A stretch of 64,000 nucleotides of DNA from assembly GCA_947581865.1 (NCBI GenBank), contig CANPWA010000003.1, positions 124,001-188,000 of the forward strand, in the 5' to 3' direction. Below the pieces are notes generated by a model. It searched no databases and had not been told where the DNA came from. It saw only the letters and a program-made list of their open reading frames with translations. The stretch is from an uncultured Acetatifactor sp. (GTDB lineage: Bacteria; Bacillota; Clostridia; Lachnospirales; Lachnospiraceae). This document shows, piece by piece, positions 1 through 9,639 of this stretch (positions are counted from its first letter, which is position 1; each line of letters opens with the position of its first letter). Position numbers and translations under genes: made by a program.

Positions 1-1680
1 GCTGGAGGAGAGCTGGTGCGCATGGAGGCTTCCGGCACGACAGATTCCACGGGATGCGGGGATCATGTGGATGCTGCCGAGTTCGGGGAGGGCCCCGTAT
101 TCCATGCCAGAGGGCTGGGAGAACTCGCGGAGGCGGCAGCGCATACTGCGGTGGAGCGGGTGCGGACCTGTGTGGGACGCTCTAACTACAAGACGGACTT
201 TTATCTGGGGAGGGACGGTGCGGCGGTGAGCCATGTGGCGGATGCCGCTCTGCTGATGCAGGAGGCGAACGAGCATTTTGCGGAGGTCCTTTACGGCACT
301 TTTTTTGCGGATGTCACAGACGATAGGGGAGGCGTGTGTGCCACGATATTCCAGGCGCAGCAGAATTTTCCCAAGGCGGTTCAGGCGGAGGGAGCCGGGC
401 TGTCTGTGATGCTGGTGCCGGAAAATGTGGAAAAGGTAGTGATGCAGACGGGAATGTCGAGAGAGCAGAAGTTTTTGCTGCATTTCCACAGCGCTGAGGA
501 GGATCTTGCGGAAATAGACAACCGGAGTCTGATCTATCAGATGCCGGACAGACCCTATCTGGCGCCTGAGACGCACAGGGATTCCGGGGTGTGGCTGAAC
601 GTGTTCAGCGATAAGCAGGACATTGACGTGGAGAGATGCCTGGTGGGACGTGCAGACGGGCATGGCAGGGCGTACGGCATGCTGAACTTTGGCGACTCCT
701 ATGATGCCGCTTACACGGCGCAGGGGCGCGGAGGCGGCAGACTGGTCTGGTGCAACAATGAGTATGATTATCCCCATGCCTGTGCGCTTTTGTATGTGCG
801 CACCGGGATCCGCAGATTTCTGGATTACAATATCGCGTCCTGCAGCCACTGGATGGATGTGGACGTCTGCCATTATCATCCGGATCCCCTCTATGTGGGA
901 GGGCAGTGGGAACACTCGGGCGGGCACTGCATGGGCGGTGTCATGGTCTGCTCCCATGAGTGGGTGGAAGGGCTGCTCGACTACTACCATTTTACGGGTG
1001 ACGAGAGAGGGAAAGAGACGGCTCTTGGCATCGGAGAAAATGTGCTGCGGCTGTTGGATACGCCCATGTATGCCAAAGTGGGCGAGGCAAACGCGAGAGA
1101 GACGGGCTGGGCGCTGCGCACCCTGACGGCGCTCTATGTGGAGACCGGGGATGAGAAGTGGATCGGGAAATGCCCCGGAATCTTAAGGGATTTCAAGGTG
1201 TGGGAGGAGCAGTACGGCAATTGGCTGGCGCCTTATACGGACAATACGGTCATCCGCGTGGGATTTATGATCTCCATCGCGATCGGAAGTCTTATGCGCT
1301 ATTACAGAGAGTTCCCCGATCCGGAGCTCAAGGCGATGATGCTGCGTGCCGTGGACGATCTGATCGAAAACTGCTATATGGAGAAGCTGGGCTGTTTTTA
1401 CTATAAGGAGCTGCCGAGTTTGAACCGCCTTGGCAACAATACATTGCTTCTCGAGGCGCTGGCGATCGCCTATGAGCTGTCCGGAGACAAAAAGTACCTG
1501 GAGCCGGGGCTGCTTACGTTCAAAAAGACGGTGGAGGCGGATGTGCCCGGAGCGGTGGGGGAAAAGAAGATCGTGGAGGATGCGGTGACCGTGGGCAAGG
1601 CAAGCAGCAAGAATTTTGCCCAGAGCATGATACCGCTTGCAACCTATTACAGGGCGGCGGCAGAATGCGGGCTGCTGTGA
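1..1680 (+). CDS. YetA/PcRGLX-like sugar-acting protein, 3' part
   Basis: The frame is open to the left window edge, so the N terminus is probably missing; a GTG at 16 is the first internal start but the sequence there already reads like mid-protein. The visible 554 residues are rich in Trp, His, Tyr and Asp and look like an (alpha/alpha) toroid. An NNEYDYPHA segment near residue 250, a DVDVCHYHPD segment, a GGQWEHSGGH segment and a HEWVEGLLDYYHFTGD segment recall the central and C-terminal domains of the YetA/PcRGLX rhamnogalacturonan-lyase-like family. No signal peptide can be judged. The substrate is unknown, probably a plant or host glycan. A GH127-like fold is the main alternative. The next gene, yqeG, follows after 66 bases and is unrelated. 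Confidence 0.5.
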   Translation, partial: AGGELVRMEASGTTDSTGCGDHVDAAEFGEGPVFHARGLGELAEAAAHTAVERVRTCVGRSNYKTDFYLGRDGAAVSHVADAALLMQEANEHFAEVLYGTFFADVTDDRGGVCATIFQAQQNFPKAVQAEGAGLSVMLVPENVEKVVMQTGMSREQKFLLHFHSAEEDLAEIDNRSLIYQMPDRPYLAPETHRDSGVWLNVFSDKQDIDVERCLVGRADGHGRAYGMLNFGDSYDAAYTAQGRGGGRLVWCNNEYDYPHACALLYVRTGIRRFLDYNIASCSHWMDVDVCHYHPDPLYVGGQWEHSGGHCMGGVMVCSHEWVEGLLDYYHFTGDERGKETALGIGENVLRLLDTPMYAKVGEANARETGWALRTLTALYVETGDEKWIGKCPGILRDFKVWEEQYGNWLAPYTDNTVIRVGFMISIAIGSLMRYYREFPDPELKAMMLRAVDDLIENCYMEKLGCFYYKELPSLNRLGNNTLLLEALAIAYELSGDKKYLEPGLLTFKKTVEADVPGAVGEKKIVEDAVTVGKASSKNFAQSMIPLATYYRAAAECGLL

Positions 1681-1746
1681 GCAGGTATCCGTCTCCCGGC
1701 TTGTGTCAGGAGGAATCTGCAGGTCGCGGAAGGAAAGGCAGGAAGA

Positions 1747-2292
1747 ATGTTTCAGAGATTTTATCCTGACAGTGAGGCGGACGACGCCTACAGCATAGAT
1801 TACGCCGCGCTTTTGAAGTGCGGCTTTCAAGGTGTGATCTTTGACATTGACAATACCCTGGTGCCTCACGGAGCGCCGGCGACCAAGGAGGCGGAAGCGC
1901 TCTTTGCGAAACTCAGGGAGCTTGGATTTTCCACCATGCTCCTGTCCAACAATAAGGAGCCGAGGGTGAAAAGCTTTGCGGACGCGGTAAAAAGCGATTA
2001 TATTTTCAAGGCGGGCAAGCCGGGAAAGGCGGGCTATATGCGGGCCATGGAACGGATGAAGACCACCCCGGAGAACACGGTCTTTGTGGGGGATCAGCTT
2101 TTTACGGATGTCTGGGGGGCGAAGAGAACGGGAATCCGGACGATCCTCACCAGACCCATACATCCTAAGGAGGAGATTCAGATAGTGCTCAAACGCTGTC
2201 CGGAGAGGCTGATCTTGTATTTTTACCATAAAAAAAAGAGAGGAAGGGATGCCTGCCGGGGCAAAGAGGTTTATGAGGATGAAAGAGATTGA
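1747..2292 (+). CDS. yqeG: YqeG family HAD-IIIA phosphatase
   Basis: This 181-residue protein carries the haloacid dehalogenase motifs in order: FDIDNTL near residue 36 (nucleophile Asp), LLSNN (motif II), a Lys in GKPGKAGY and VGDQLFTDVWGA (acidic motif). There is no cap domain, as expected for the YqeG/HAD-IIIA group. YqeG is conserved in Firmicutes next to shikimate genes; its physiological substrate is not firmly known. The start is an ATG preceded by a purine-rich AGGAAAGGCAGG stretch. The 3' end overlaps the start of aroE, which suggests translational coupling. Confidence 0.9.
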   Translation: MFQRFYPDSEADDAYSIDYAALLKCGFQGVIFDIDNTLVPHGAPATKEAEALFAKLRELGFSTMLLSNNKEPRVKSFADAVKSDYIFKAGKPGKAGYMRAMERMKTTPENTVFVGDQLFTDVWGAKRTGIRTILTRPIHPKEEIQIVLKRCPERLILYFYHKKKRGRDACRGKEVYEDERD

Positions 2293-3142
2293 CGGTTATA
2301 CCCGCACATGCGGTCTGATAGGGAATCCGGTGGAACACACACTTTCCCCGGTGATCCACAATACCCTTGCCGGGCTGACGGACCAAAAGCTCTGTTATGT
2401 GCCGCTCAAGGTGGAGGCAGAAAGGCTGGAAGAGGCGGTGAAGGGCGCCTATGCGCTGAATTTGCTGGGGGCGAATGTGACGGTGCCCTATAAGAGTGAT
2501 GTGATTCCTTTCCTGAAGGAGATCGATCCGCTGGCGGAGGAGATCGGCGCAGTGAATACCCTTGTGCGCACGGAGGGAGGCTACAAGGGTTACAACACGG
2601 ATATGCCGGGGCTCTACCGCGCCATGCGCTCGGACGGTGTCCGTGTGGAAGGGGAGAAGGTGCTGGTGCTGGGGGCAGGCGGCGTGGCGCGCGCCGTGGC
2701 AGTGCTCTTGGCAAGGTATGGGGCAGAGGAGATCATCCTGATGAACCGCACGCCCGAAAAGGCGCAGCGTATTGCCGATGAGATCAATACCATGACGAAA
2801 ACGGCGATCGCCCGCGCCATGGGATATGAGGACTATGAACTCCTTCCCAAACAGGACCGCTGTCTGGCGATCCAGGCGACCAGTGTGGGAATGTACCCGG
2901 ACTGTGGGGATGTGGTGATTGCCGAGGAGGCGTTTTACAGACGGATACATACCGGATACGATCTGATCTTTAATCCGAAGAAGACGCGGTTTATGGAACT
3001 TGTGGAACAGAGCGGAGGCAGAGCCTTCAACGGTGCGAAGATGCTCCTCTATCAGGGGATCATCGCCTATGAGCTGTGGAGCGGTCTCTCCATATCGGAA
3101 GAAATGGCGGATCAGGTGTTTGCCGCCATGGAGGAGGCTTAA
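2279..3142 (+). CDS. aroE: Shikimate dehydrogenase
   Basis: The enzyme reduces 3-dehydroshikimate to shikimate with NADPH in aromatic amino acid synthesis. The N-terminal substrate-binding signature GLIGNPVEHTLSPVIHN and the NVTVPYK motif with its catalytic Lys are present. An NADP-binding GAGGVARAV loop follows, then a MNRTPEKA segment typical of AroE. I chose ATG 2279 (about 287 residues) because AAAGAGG lies 9 bases upstream. ATGs at 2249 and 2273 are in the same frame and possible. It overlaps the end of yqeG by 14 bases, and the aroK-aroQ fusion follows after 2 bases, so the three are one operon. Confidence 0.93.
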   Translation: MKEIDGYTRTCGLIGNPVEHTLSPVIHNTLAGLTDQKLCYVPLKVEAERLEEAVKGAYALNLLGANVTVPYKSDVIPFLKEIDPLAEEIGAVNTLVRTEGGYKGYNTDMPGLYRAMRSDGVRVEGEKVLVLGAGGVARAVAVLLARYGAEEIILMNRTPEKAQRIADEINTMTKTAIARAMGYEDYELLPKQDRCLAIQATSVGMYPDCGDVVIAEEAFYRRIHTGYDLIFNPKKTRFMELVEQSGGRAFNGAKMLLYQGIIAYELWSGLSISEEMADQVFAAMEEA

Positions 3143-3144
3143 GA

Positions 3145-4128
3145 GTGGAAGAAAAAGGAAAAAATATCGTTCTCATCGGCTTTATGGGAAGCGGTAAGAG
3201 TACCGTGGGGCTGAAGCTTTCCTACAGGCTGCGGCTGCCGGTGGAGGATACGGATAAGCTCATTGAAAAGAGACAGGGAGTTACGATCGGAGAGATCTTT
3301 GCCACGCAGGGCGAGGAGGCGTTCCGCAGGATGGAGACAGAGCTCCTCAGGGAACTCTCCGAAAAACCTTATGGGCGCATTCTGTCCGTGGGCGGCGGCA
3401 CGCCTGTGAGGGAGGAGAACAGAAGGCTTCTGAAAAAATGCGGAACGGTCATCTATCTGCGGGCGACGGCAGAGACCGTCTATGAGCGTCTGAAGGGAGA
3501 TGCCACCCGGCCGCTTTTACAGTGCGAGAACCCCAAAGAGCGTATACATAAGCTTATAAAGGAGCGGGACGGAGCCTACCGGGAGTGCGCAAAGGTGACG
3601 GTGGATGTGGACGGGCTGACGGTGGAGGAAGTCCTGGAACAGATTGAGCGTGCACTGCGGCAGAGAAAAGACGGGGAGAGGAAACCTATGAAGATTCTTG
3701 TGATCAACGGTCCCAATATCAACTTTCTTGGGATACGGGAAAAGAGCGTCTACGGGACGCAGGATTATCAATATCTGTTGGATATGATAGAGGAGAAGGC
3801 AAAGACCACGGGAAATGACATTACCGTGTTTCAGTCAAACCATGAGGGAGCCATCATCGACCGGATCCAGGAAGCCTATTTTGACGGCACTGAGGGCATT
3901 GTCATCAATCCGGGCGCATACACCCATTACAGCTATGCCATACGGGACGCGCTGGCGAGCATCACGGTGCCCAAGGTGGAAATCCATATTTCCGACATCA
4001 CAAAACGAGAGGAGTTCCGCAAAAATTCCGTGACGAAGGAAGCCTGCGACCATCAGATATACGGTCAGGGGCTGGACGGATACCTTCAGGCCATTGACCA
4101 TATTTTGGGGCTTTTGCAGGGGCGCTGA
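3145..4128 (+). CDS. aroK-aroQ: Shikimate kinase / type II 3-dehydroquinate dehydratase fusion
   Basis: One open frame of 327 codons carries two shikimate-pathway enzymes. Residues 1-175 are shikimate kinase: Walker A GFMGSGKST near residue 11, a VEDTDKLIE segment, GGGTP and an RPLL lid. Residues 182-327 are a type II dehydroquinase: INGPNINFLGIRE, NPGAYTHYSYAIRDAL and VEIHISDITKRE. The short linker is Arg/Lys rich. The GTG start at 3145 has an excellent GGAGGAGG site 7 bases upstream; the longer upstream frame belongs inside aroE. ATG 3688, at the start of the second domain, is preceded by GGGGAGAGG, so AroQ might also be made separately. Each half has the normal length of the free-standing enzyme. 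Confidence 0.9.
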   Translation: MEEKGKNIVLIGFMGSGKSTVGLKLSYRLRLPVEDTDKLIEKRQGVTIGEIFATQGEEAFRRMETELLRELSEKPYGRILSVGGGTPVREENRRLLKKCGTVIYLRATAETVYERLKGDATRPLLQCENPKERIHKLIKERDGAYRECAKVTVDVDGLTVEEVLEQIERALRQRKDGERKPMKILVINGPNINFLGIREKSVYGTQDYQYLLDMIEEKAKTTGNDITVFQSNHEGAIIDRIQEAYFDGTEGIVINPGAYTHYSYAIRDALASITVPKVEIHISDITKREEFRKNSVTKEACDHQIYGQGLDGYLQAIDHILGLLQGR

Positions 4129-4170
4129 AGGGCGGGCGCGGGATTATTTTTATCTTATGCAAAAAAACAG

Positions 4171-4199
4171 TTGAAATAGCCAATATTTTATATTAAAAT
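4171..4199 (+). promoter_or_regulatory. Predicted sigma-A promoter of efp
   Basis: TTGAAA at 4171-4176 and TAAAAT at 4194-4199 are separated by 17 bases and lie 42 bases before the efp start. This gives efp its own start site besides any read-through from the aro operon. Confidence 0.55.
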
Positions 4200-4240
4200 G
4201 TTAGAGAATTATATCGTGAAAATTTTAGGAGGAATATAGT

Positions 4241-4798
4241 ATGATTTCTGCAGGCGATTTCAGAAATGGTATCACGATTGAGTATGACAACAATGTGTAC
4301 CAGATCATTGAATTCCAGCATGTAAAACCCGGAAAGGGCGCAGCTTTCGTCCGTACAAAGCTGAAGAACATCAAGAGCGGCGGCGTTGTGGAGAAGACGT
4401 TCCGCCCTACTGAGAAATGCCCTCAGGCGCGTATTGATAGAAAAGATATGCAGTATTTGTATGCTGACGGCGATCTTTATTATTTCATGGATACCGAGAA
4501 TTATGAGCAGATTGCGCTCAACGCCGAAACCGTCGGCGACGCTTTGAAGTTCGTGAAGGAGAATGAGATGTGTAAGATCTGTTCCCACAACGGCAGCGTA
4601 TTCTCTGTTGAGCCTCCCCTGTTTGTGGAGCTTGACATCACGGATACCGAGCCCGGCTTCAAGGGCGATACTGCTACCGGCGCCACCAAGCCCGCTACGG
4701 TCGAGACCGGCGCTGTGGTCTATGTTCCCCTGTTTGTAGATCAGGGCGACAAGATCAAGATCGATACCAGGACAGGCGAGTATCTGTCCCGCGTATAA
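4241..4798 (+). CDS. efp: Elongation factor P
   Basis: EF-P is the tRNA-shaped factor that rescues ribosomes stalled at polyproline. The 185-residue length is standard. The N-terminal KOW-like domain begins with [10 protein letters not shown] and includes the conserved [15 protein letters not shown] loop, where Lys (modified in some species) sits at the tip. Two OB-fold domains follow, and the C terminus has the usual [31 protein letters not shown] lies about 8 bases upstream of the ATG. A strong terminator follows. Confidence 0.98.
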   Translation: MISAGDFRNGITIEYDNNVYQIIEFQHVKPGKGAAFVRTKLKNIKSGGVVEKTFRPTEKCPQARIDRKDMQYLYADGDLYYFMDTENYEQIALNAETVGDALKFVKENEMCKICSHNGSVFSVEPPLFVELDITDTEPGFKGDTATGATKPATVETGAVVYVPLFVDQGDKIKIDTRTGEYLSRV

Positions 4799-4835
4799 TC
4801 TGTATCAGACTTTTCATCAGGAAGATGTCATGTAA

Positions 4836-4886
4836 GACAATGGACATGCTTTCCGTACATGCGGAAGGCTCCATTGTCTTTTTTTT
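4836..4886 (+). terminator. Rho-independent terminator after efp
   Basis: Outer stem GACAATGGA (4836-4844) pairs with TCCATTGTC (4870-4878), with an inner GC-rich stem GCTTTCCG/CGGAAGGC, followed by a run of eight T. Confidence 0.9.
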
Positions 4887-4972
4887 ATTTCCGGCAGCGG
4901 AAAGCCGGCAGAGTATGCTTTCTAATGTATGCTTAGATCATAAGGTCAGGGCCGATCAAAAGAAAAGAGGGA

Positions 4973-5905
4973 ATGTATATGAAAAATGTGAAGACATGTA
5001 TGGATATCAGGGATTTTGCAGAGCTGATCAGCCGGGAGGTCTCCCGGAAACTGGGCGGCAGATGCCAGGTGAAGCTTCAGGAAGTTTTAAAGAATAACGG
5101 TGTGATCCTGCAGGGGATCGTGATCCTGGAAGGAAAACAGAATTTTACGCCCACGATCTATTTAAACGATTATCTGGATGCCTTTGAGGATGGAATGGCG
5201 CTTGAGAACATTGTCCAACAGGTCCTCAGGACGTATCGGGAACATGTTTTTGAGGAAAGGGTGGATATGAGTTTTTTCCGGGATTTTGACAGGGTGAACG
5301 ACGGGATATGTTACCGCATGATCAGTAAGGAACGCAACCGGGTGCTGCTCGAACATATTCCCCATGTGGATTTTCTGGACTTGAGTATCTGTTTTTTCTA
5401 TGCTTATCAGACCCCCGGTCTGGGGACGGGTTCCATTCTGATCCATAACAATCATGCGGATATGTGGGGAAGTTCCACGGAGCTTCTGATGAAGCTGGCG
5501 CAGGAAAATACGAGGCGGCGTTTCCCTTACAGACTCCAGAGGATGAAAGAGATCATAGGGGAACTGTTGGAAGGCGGGACGGATGACTGCTTCGGGGAAA
5601 TCGGCAGGGAGGATCCGCCGATGTATGTGCTCGGTAATCAGCAGAGACAGTACGGTGCGACCTGTATGATCTATCCGGGAGTGATGGAGACCATAGCGGA
5701 AGAGATGGGAGGAGATCTGTATATCCTGCCCAGCTCCATCCATGAGATCATCCTGCTGCCGGAAAAAACGGTAAATGATGTGGAATTTGTTCATAATATG
5801 ATCCGGGAAGTCAATGCCACCCAGGTGGCGCCTGAGGATATTCTCTCTAACAGTCTGTACTTCTATGATTCCCAACACAAATGTGTGAAAGTTGCCTTGG
5901 GATAA
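4973..5905 (+). CDS. DUF5688 family protein
   Basis: This 310-residue soluble protein resembles the DUF5688 family, which is common in Lachnospiraceae and has no assigned function. Visible features are an N-terminal helical part, a TPTIYLNDYLDAFEDG segment, a central NDGICYRMISKERNR segment and a C-terminal LPSSIHEIILLPE segment. There is no signal peptide or membrane span. ATG 4979 lies two codons in and is an alternative start; AAAGAGGG sits just upstream of 4973. It stands alone between the efp terminator and the tRNA-Arg gene. Confidence 0.75.
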   Translation: MYMKNVKTCMDIRDFAELISREVSRKLGGRCQVKLQEVLKNNGVILQGIVILEGKQNFTPTIYLNDYLDAFEDGMALENIVQQVLRTYREHVFEERVDMSFFRDFDRVNDGICYRMISKERNRVLLEHIPHVDFLDLSICFFYAYQTPGLGTGSILIHNNHADMWGSSTELLMKLAQENTRRRFPYRLQRMKEIIGELLEGGTDDCFGEIGREDPPMYVLGNQQRQYGATCMIYPGVMETIAEEMGGDLYILPSSIHEIILLPEKTVNDVEFVHNMIREVNATQVAPEDILSNSLYFYDSQHKCVKVALG

Positions 5906-5961
5906 TTTCATATTTTTTTCATAATTTCAAGGTAGACAGAACAAAACTTTTATGATATTAT

Positions 5962-6084
5962 AATCAGGGTGATGTAACAAAATTGTAACAATTTGCATCC
6001 GTAGTCTAATGGATAGAACGGAGGCCTCCGACGCCTTTGATGCAGGTTCGATTCCTGTCGGATGCACTTTACATCACCCTGATT
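5962..6084. repeat. 16-bp perfect inverted repeat flanking tRNA-Arg
   Basis: AATCAGGGTGATGTAA at 5962-5977 is exactly complementary to TTACATCACCCTGATT at 6069-6084. The tRNA lies between the arms. The left arm overlaps a TATAAT -10-like box at 5959-5964; the right arm ends in a short T run. Confidence 0.85.
5995..6066 (+). tRNA. tRNA-Arg (anticodon CCG)
   Basis: The 72 bases fold as a cloverleaf. The acceptor stem pairs 5995-6001 (GCATCCG) with 6059-6065 (CGGATGC), with discriminator A at 6066. The anticodon stem GAGGC/GCCTT holds a CTCCGAC loop with CCG at 6028-6030. The T arm is GCAGG-TTCGATT-CCTGT. The variable loop is short and no CCA is encoded. A TATAAT box lies at 5959-5964 but I see no convincing -35 at ideal spacing. 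CCG reads the CGG arginine codon. Confidence 0.95.
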
Positions 6085-6100
6085 TTTGAAAGGATGATTT

Positions 6101-7291
6101 ATGTTAAAGGATAAATTTCACAATTTGTGTGAGCTGGCGGCACAGAATAAAAAGATAGTGTTTCCGGCAGCGATCGTTGTCGCGGCGGCGATCACAGTGT
6201 CTACGGCACTGGGAGCTTCCGGAGGCAGGAAGCTGGAGGAGATTGTCCCCGAATCAGAGGCGGTGGGTCAGGAGGAAAGCGAGCAGGTGGAACTGGTTCC
6301 CCTGGTGAAAAATGAGGACAGCGCCATCAGCGAATTGATCTATACTTATTATGATGCGCAGGCAAACGGGAATCTGGAGGTTCTGGAGACTCTCAGAGAC
6401 GAGATGTCGGAAGTGGAGAGGCTTTCTTATCAGGAGAAGGCAAATTACTATGAGTACTATCCCAAGCTGGAGATTTACACCAAAAAGGGATTGAATGAGG
6501 GAGAGACGATCGTCTATGTCTATTACTGGCTGACCTTTGTCAACCATGAGGAGGCGTTCCCCGGCTATACTTCCCATTATGTATGTACTGCGGAGGATGG
6601 ATCCCTCTATATCAAATTCAACAATTTCAGCGATGAACTCAACGAATACACCAGGGCGGTGTGCGCCCAGGATGATGTGGTAGAGTTTAACAACCGTGTC
6701 AAAGCGGAGTATGACCTCTTCAAGGAGGAACATCCGGATCTGGCAGATTATCCGGACGAAGTCAAGAATCAGGTCAACATCAATGTCGGCATCAAGTGGT
6801 CTGAGATGCAGGCACAGATGGAGAGCGTTTCCGAGGGGAATGCCGCGGAGCAGACCCCTGAGGAGAGTCAGGAGCAGACTCCTGAGGAGGAAGGCCCTAA
6901 ATTTGCCACGGCCACGACCACGGTCAATGTGCGCAGCTCGGACAGCGAGCAGGCGGATAAACTGGGGAAGGTGAGCGGCGGCACCAGGGTGGAGGTGTTA
7001 GAACAGCAGATCAACGGCTGGACACAGATAGTATACGAAGGCGCAGCCGGCTACATCAAATCCGAGTTTTTGCAGATGGAGGAGAGCGCTTCGGGTGTTG
7101 CTTCCATTGGCACCGTGAAAGCGACCACCAATGTCAATGTGCGTGCGTCGGCAAGCGAGACGGGAACCAAGCTGGGGACGCTCGTGGGCGGCGACACTGC
7201 CGAGCTGATCGCGCTGGAAGGAGACTGGTGCAAGATCAAATTCGACGGGCAGATCGCTTATGTGAAGGCAGAGTTTGTGGAAGAGCAGTAA
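6101..7291 (+). CDS. Membrane-anchored protein with two C-terminal SH3b domains
   Basis: The 396-residue protein starts with a short basic stretch and a single hydrophobic segment near residues 20-40, so it is probably exported and anchored by an uncleaved signal. Residues 65-230 form a Tyr- and Glu-rich domain that could be NTF2-like, but I do not recognise it firmly. A Glu/Gln/Pro-rich linker (about 235-265) leads to two bacterial SH3 repeats at about 267-326 and 337-396, each with the TVNVR(S/A)S start and a GYIK or AYVK end. SH3b domains usually bind cell-wall peptides, so a wall-associated role is likely. It begins 34 bases after the tRNA. Confidence 0.75.
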   Translation: MLKDKFHNLCELAAQNKKIVFPAAIVVAAAITVSTALGASGGRKLEEIVPESEAVGQEESEQVELVPLVKNEDSAISELIYTYYDAQANGNLEVLETLRDEMSEVERLSYQEKANYYEYYPKLEIYTKKGLNEGETIVYVYYWLTFVNHEEAFPGYTSHYVCTAEDGSLYIKFNNFSDELNEYTRAVCAQDDVVEFNNRVKAEYDLFKEEHPDLADYPDEVKNQVNINVGIKWSEMQAQMESVSEGNAAEQTPEESQEQTPEEEGPKFATATTTVNVRSSDSEQADKLGKVSGGTRVEVLEQQINGWTQIVYEGAAGYIKSEFLQMEESASGVASIGTVKATTNVNVRASASETGTKLGTLVGGDTAELIALEGDWCKIKFDGQIAYVKAEFVEEQ

Positions 7292-7360
7292 AAATATCAC
7301 AAGGAATATTTTTTGCCGAGACGTGCATAATATCATTGAAAATTGATCAGAGAGACGATG

Positions 7361-7395
7361 AGAGCTTCCTGTGGAGATGCAGGAGGCTCTTTTTG
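7361..7395 (+). terminator. Rho-independent terminator after the SH3b gene
   Basis: Stem 7361-7371 pairs with 7380-7390 (11 bp with one G-T pair), followed by TTTTT. The next gene's ribosome site starts right after it. Confidence 0.85.
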
Positions 7396-7410
7396 TGGGA
7401 GGAGGGCTTT

Positions 7411-7842
7411 ATGAAGACCCAGGAAGTTGCCGTTTACCGGGAAATTCAACGAAATGCAGAGACCGCGATCAAGGCATTGGACACGCTGTCGGATAAGGTA
7501 TATGACAAGGAGCTTGCCCTGCAGATCTCCAGGCAGTCTCTGGAGTATGCGAATCTCAGGAGCCGGGCGGTGGAAGCGCTCCTGGATGCGAAGGCGGAGC
7601 CCTACAAGGCAAACCAGCTTGCGGATATCGTACAGCGGACGGGTTTGAATTACAATACGCTCTTAAATACCAGTACGGGGCATATTGCGGAGCTGATGAT
7701 CAAAGAACGCAACAATGGCGTCCTGGAGATGGAAAAGGTTCTCAGACACAACGGGGAGGCGGGAGAGAAACCCAGAACCCTGGCGAAGGAGCTTCTGGAT
7801 ATAGACAGACACAGTATCACCACGCTGAAGAGCTATCTTTGA
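7411..7842 (+). CDS. Small all-helical protein of unknown function
   Basis: I do not recognise this 143-residue protein. It looks entirely helical, without Cys, signal peptide or membrane span, and its heptad-like charged helices would suit a four-helix bundle. The start ATG at 7411 has GGGAGGAGGG just upstream; the frame extends further 5' but only through the preceding terminator, so I reject the longer form. It lies between the SH3b gene and gdhA and is set apart from both by the terminator and by the gdhA promoter. Confidence 0.7.
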   Translation: MKTQEVAVYREIQRNAETAIKALDTLSDKVYDKELALQISRQSLEYANLRSRAVEALLDAKAEPYKANQLADIVQRTGLNYNTLLNTSTGHIAELMIKERNNGVLEMEKVLRHNGEAGEKPRTLAKELLDIDRHSITTLKSYL

Positions 7843-7943
7843 TCGTCCTGCAGGAACTCTCTTTTACGGATGGCAGGAGCGAAATTGTGCATTTTGCATG
7901 AAAAAAATGCCAAAACTTTTACGGTTTAATGAAATAAAGTGAG

Positions 7944-7972
7944 TTGTGTAATCCGCTCAAACAGTATATAAT
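7944..7972 (+). promoter_or_regulatory. Predicted gdhA promoter
   Basis: TTGTGT at 7944-7949 and a perfect TATAAT at 7967-7972 are 17 bases apart. Transcription would start near 7979, giving a leader of about 147 bases before gdhA. Confidence 0.7.
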
Positions 7973-7979
7973 ATTTCTC

Positions 7980-9473
<1,494 letters not shown>

Positions 9474-9541
9474 TAACCGGGCAGAAAGCACAGCCATCGA
9501 TATCCGGAAACCTATCGTATAACCATGGATCCTCACATAGA

Positions 9542-9588
9542 AACCGGTCCCGCAGATCTGTCTTTCCGACAGATCTGCGGGACCGGTT
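9542..9588. terminator. Bidirectional terminator between gdhA and the phosphofructokinase gene
   Basis: A perfect 21-bp inverted repeat (9542-9562 with 9568-9588) has a 5-base loop and lies between two convergent genes. Confidence 0.85.
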
Positions 9589-9639
9589 GTCGTCTGTATC
9601 CTTTATTACGCCACAGAGCATACAGCCGTCTGTGGATCT

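Noticed and set aside
4825..5097. 90-residue open frame after efp
   Set aside because: It runs through the efp terminator and into the DUF5688 gene in another frame; no ribosome site.
5995..6066. tRNA as an integration site of a mobile element
   Set aside because: No integrase, no direct repeat of the tRNA 3' end and ordinary chromosomal genes on both sides; only the inverted repeat is unusual.
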